Shown here piece after piece: positions 61,907 to 64,000 of a stretch of DNA of 64,000 nucleotides; positions within the stretch are counted from its first letter, which is position 1, and the number at the start of each line of letters is the position of its first letter. This stretch comes from Methylorubrum salsuginis. Its GTDB lineage: Bacteria > Pseudomonadota > Alphaproteobacteria > Rhizobiales > Beijerinckiaceae. The stretch is taken from contig NZ_FOSV01000017.1 of assembly GCF_900114375.1 (NCBI RefSeq), positions 1 to 64,000 on the forward strand, in the 5' to 3' direction. The position numbers and the translations under genes were made by a program. The notes beneath the pieces are model-generated. The model ran no database searches. It was not told the origin of the DNA and saw nothing but the letters and a program-made list of their open reading frames with translations.

Positions 61907-62646
61907 GAAGCGGCTCCGTTCAGCACCTGGGCGATGTGGATGTATTTCAGCGGCACGCCGAGGCGTTCGGCGCAGCCCTTCTGATGCATCAGGCAGGAGG
62001 AATCGGCCGAGACGACGTAGTCGGCCCCGGCACGCGCCTGATCCGTCACCTTGTCGTAGCCCATCTTGGCCGAGACCGCGGGCTCGAACACCGAGAAGGT
62101 GCCGCCGAAGCCGCAGCACTCGTCGGGACGGGCCAGATCGACGATCTCGAGGCCCTTCACCTTCCTCAGGAGGTTGAGGGGCTTGGAGAAGTACGGCCGG
62201 TTCAGTTCGGACGGACGGGCATGGCCGATGCCGCGCAACGCGTTGCAGTTCGAGTGATAGGCGACCTTGTGCGGGAAGGCCGCCCAGGGCAGCGCCTCGA
62301 TCTTCAGCACGTCGTGAAGGAACTCGACAAGCTCGAAGGTCTTGGCGCGCACCGCCTTGACCTCGTCGGTCTGCGGGATGGCGGTGAGGTGCTCGCGCAC
62401 CTGATGCACGCAGGAGCCGGACGGGGCGACCACGTAGTCGAACCCGGAAAAGTTCTTGACGAACAGCGCCTCGGTGGCGGCGGCCTCGGCGTGGCAGCCG
62501 GTGTTGGTCATCGGCTGGCCGCAGCAGGTCTGATCGAACGGGTACTCGACGTCGAGGCCGAACCGTTCCAGCAATTCCAGCGTCGCGATGCCGACCTCCG
62601 GCTCGAACGCATCGACGTAGCAGGGGACGAACAGCCCGATCCGCAT
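61903..62646 (-). CDS. lutA: Lactate utilisation protein A (CCG-domain)
   Basis: 247 residues with two CCG (heterodisulfide reductase-like) repeats: CCGQPMTNTGC with an upstream VPCYVD, and HSNCNALRGI with DECCGFGGTFS. These bind iron-sulphur clusters. The start ATG at 62646 gives the family N-terminus MRIGLFVPCYVD. lutA is the first gene of the leftward lutABC operon, and no regulator (LutR/LldR) is adjacent. Confidence 0.92.
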   Translation of the reverse strand: MRIGLFVPCYVDAFEPEVGIATLELLERFGLDVEYPFDQTCCGQPMTNTGCHAEAAATEALFVKNFSGFDYVVAPSGSCVHQVREHLTAIPQTDEVKAVRAKTFELVEFLHDVLKIEALPWAAFPHKVAYHSNCNALRGIGHARPSELNRPYFSKPLNLLRKVKGLEIVDLARPDECCGFGGTFSVFEPAVSAKMGYDKVTDQARAGADYVVSADSSCLMHQKGCAERLGVPLKYIHIAQVLNGAAS

Positions 62647-62769
62647 GGCGCTTCTGTGCTTGTTTTGAACCGCGAGCGCCGCTTGGTCCCCTGGAACGGT
62701 TACAAGCTGACGCTCAGGGTGCAATACGCCCCTGAGAGGACGGTTCCAAGCGCCGGCCCGACAGCCCGG

Positions 62770-63369
62770 TCAGTTCGTCACGGGGGCGGGGCGGCCGGCG
62801 GCGCGGATGCGCTCCAGGACGCTGGCGTAATTTTCCGGCGTCAGGATGCCGACGAGCTTGTCGCGGATCGTGCCGTCGGGGCCGATGATGAAGGTCTCCG
62901 GCACGCCGTAGACGCCGAGATCGATCCCGGCCCGGCCGCTCGCGTCGGCGCCGACCGCGGAGAAGGGCAGGCCGTGCCGCTCCAGCCAGCGGCGCCCGGC
63001 GTCGCCGGGGTCCTTGTAGTCGATGCCGACCAAGCGGATGCCGGGCTCCTGCGCGAGCCGCATCAGCATCGGGTGTTCGATCTGGCAGGGGGCGCACCAC
63101 GAGGCGAACACGTTGAGCACCGTGACCCCACCCTTCAGGTCGGCGCTCGTCAGCCCCGGCACCGGCTGGCCCTTGGCCTGGAGGCCCGGCACGGGGCCGA
63201 GGGCGAAGGCCGGCACCGGCTTGCCGATCAGCGCCGAGGGCAGGGCCTGCGGGTCGGCGCCCGAGCGCAAGCGAATGAAGAACACCACCGCCAGCACCGC
63301 GAAGACGACGACCGGCAACAGGACGAGGAACGAGCGCCGGGGGCGCTCGGCGGCCGGATTGGTGCTCAT
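62770..63369 (-). CDS. ccmG: Cytochrome c maturation thioredoxin CcmG/DsbE
   Basis: 199 residues. One N-terminal membrane helix anchors a periplasmic thioredoxin fold with active site WCAPC (Cys 92, 95). It reduces apocytochrome c cysteines before haem attachment. The conserved ASWCAPCQIEHPML and GVYGVPETFIIGPDG segments are clear. The start overlaps the ccmD stop (ATGA). It is the last gene of the ccm run in this direction; PufC and other c-type cytochromes depend on it. Confidence 0.94.
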   Translation of the reverse strand: MSTNPAAERPRRSFLVLLPVVVFAVLAVVFFIRLRSGADPQALPSALIGKPVPAFALGPVPGLQAKGQPVPGLTSADLKGGVTVLNVFASWCAPCQIEHPMLMRLAQEPGIRLVGIDYKDPGDAGRRWLERHGLPFSAVGADASGRAGIDLGVYGVPETFIIGPDGTIRDKLVGILTPENYASVLERIRAAGRPAPVTN

Positions 63370-63509
63370 CGCTGATCGCCCTGCAACTCGGCCAGCGCCC
63401 GCTTCTGCGCCCGCCCGTCCCGCCAGCCGTGGAGGATCAGCGCGGCGAGCACCAGGGCGGTGAAACCGAAGGCGCCCGCGATGTAGGGGGTGTAATGTCC
63501 GAACTCCAT
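63366..63509 (-). CDS. ccmD: Haem exporter protein CcmD
   Basis: 47 residues, a single-helix protein that helps release haem-loaded CcmE from CcmABC. HYTPYIAGAFGFTALVLAALILHGW is the helix with its Tyr-rich start, and the basic tail is usual. The ATG at 63509 fits the family; the frame is open to 63584. Confidence 0.88.
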   Translation of the reverse strand: MEFGHYTPYIAGAFGFTALVLAALILHGWRDGRAQKRALAELQGDQR

Positions 63510-63519
63510 CGCGCGCCCC

Positions 63520-64000
63520 TCAGATCGCCTGTCCCACGGGCAGGGGCGCGGCGGCGCGGGTGACCGGCGCCTGCGCCCCGGCATCCAGCCGCTCGGCCTG
63601 CCGGATCAGCAGGCTGCGCACCCGGCGGCGATAGATTTCGGTGCGCATCGCCTGGAGATGCAGCGTCACGCCCAGCAGCGTCATCGCCAGGATCATCTCG
63701 AGCAGCGGGTAGAGCATCGAGGAATAGACGGTCGGCCCGCCCATGCGCAGGATCGAGGCCGGCTGATGCAGCGTCGACCACCAGTTCACCGAGAACTTGA
63801 TGATCGGCAGGTTCACGGCGCCGACAAGGGTGAGGATTGAGACCGCGCGGGCCGCCCGGCTCGGGTCCTCGATGGTGCGCCACAGGGCGATGATGCCGCA
63901 ATAGAGCAGGAACAGCACCAGCATCGAGGTCAGCCGCGCGTCCCAGACCCAGTAGGTGCCCCACATCGGCTTGCCCCAGAGCGAGCCGGTGACGAGGCAG
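63520..64000 (-). CDS. ccmC: Haem exporter CcmC, N-terminus beyond the window
   Basis: The visible C-terminal 160 residues contain the haem-handling WWD-like motif (SLWGKPMWGTYWVWDARLTS) followed by three or four membrane helices. CcmC presents haem to CcmE. The frame runs off the right edge, so the start is not seen. A tail of about 25 residues beyond the last helix (RLDAGAQAPVTRAAAPLP) is common. ccmD follows after 10 bases. Confidence 0.94.
   Translation of the reverse strand, partial: CLVTGSLWGKPMWGTYWVWDARLTSMLVLFLLYCGIIALWRTIEDPSRAARAVSILTLVGAVNLPIIKFSVNWWSTLHQPASILRMGGPTVYSSMLYPLLEMILAMTLLGVTLHLQAMRTEIYRRRVRSLLIRQAERLDAGAQAPVTRAAAPLPVGQAI

Noticed and set aside
1-64000. tRNA or rRNA genes
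   Set aside because: No T-arm GGTTCGAATCC-like motif with matching acceptor stem was seen in any intergenic gap; a covariance-model scan would be needed to exclude them fully.

Overview
The window is chromosome from a GC-rich alphaproteobacterium that is almost certainly a pink-pigmented facultative methylotroph of the Methylobacterium/Methylorubrum group. The evidence is a photosynthesis gene cluster of the aerobic anoxygenic type (crtCD, crtEF, bchCXYZ, pufBALMC), ethanolamine ammonia-lyase, an ExoR-like Sel1 protein, and dense interspersed palindromes of the type common in that group. This assignment rests on gene content and protein recall, not on a database search. No tRNA, rRNA or CRISPR array was seen.

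Layout. Positions 1-333 hold the 3' end of an IS5-type transposase. 0.5-4 kb holds an HdeD-like/Lnb-like membrane fusion, a serine beta-lactamase-family hydrolase and an SMR efflux protein. 4.4-12.05 kb is a tight five-gene cassette (SWIM zinc finger, DUF5691, MoxR AAA+ ATPase, DUF5682, VWA) of unknown function; it is the best candidate here for an undescribed system. 12-15.6 kb has small genes, a spore-photolyase-like radical SAM protein and an endonuclease III-like glycosylase. 15.8-20.9 kb is the housekeeping run dapF-mtaB-ftsY-yciB, with an RluA-type pseudouridine synthase on the other strand.

21.0-34.6 kb is the photosynthesis block. crtC and crtD run leftward. crtE-crtF and then bchC-bchX-bchY-bchZ-(pufQ-like)-pufB-pufA-pufL-pufM-pufC run rightward and end in a strong intrinsic terminator. 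Two perfect TGT-N12-ACA sites of the PpsR/CrtJ type lie in the crtD/crtE divergent region and before bchC. The products make GGPP, spirilloxanthin-type carotenoids, bacteriochlorophyll a (chlorophyllide a reductase) and the LH1-reaction-centre complex.

35.1-49.9 kb holds a type I secretion pair, a cysteine-free L36, a TPR protein, an alpha/beta hydrolase, dinB, cobK, an L,D-transpeptidase lipoprotein, a DUF1796 protein, accA, 3-hydroxybutyrate dehydrogenase, a CsbD-like protein, a DUF1244 protein and a transporter-like/hotdog thioesterase fusion. 50-64 kb holds an FAD monooxygenase-like protein, a GAF protein, an ExoR-like protein, ilvD, eutBC, a transglutaminase-like protein, a low-GC orphan, lutABC, and ccmG-ccmD-ccmC (cut by the window edge).

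In many Rhizobiales dapF-mtaB-ftsY-yciB lies convergent and next to the ccm genes. Here the two halves keep that orientation but are about 42 kb apart, with the photosynthesis block between them.
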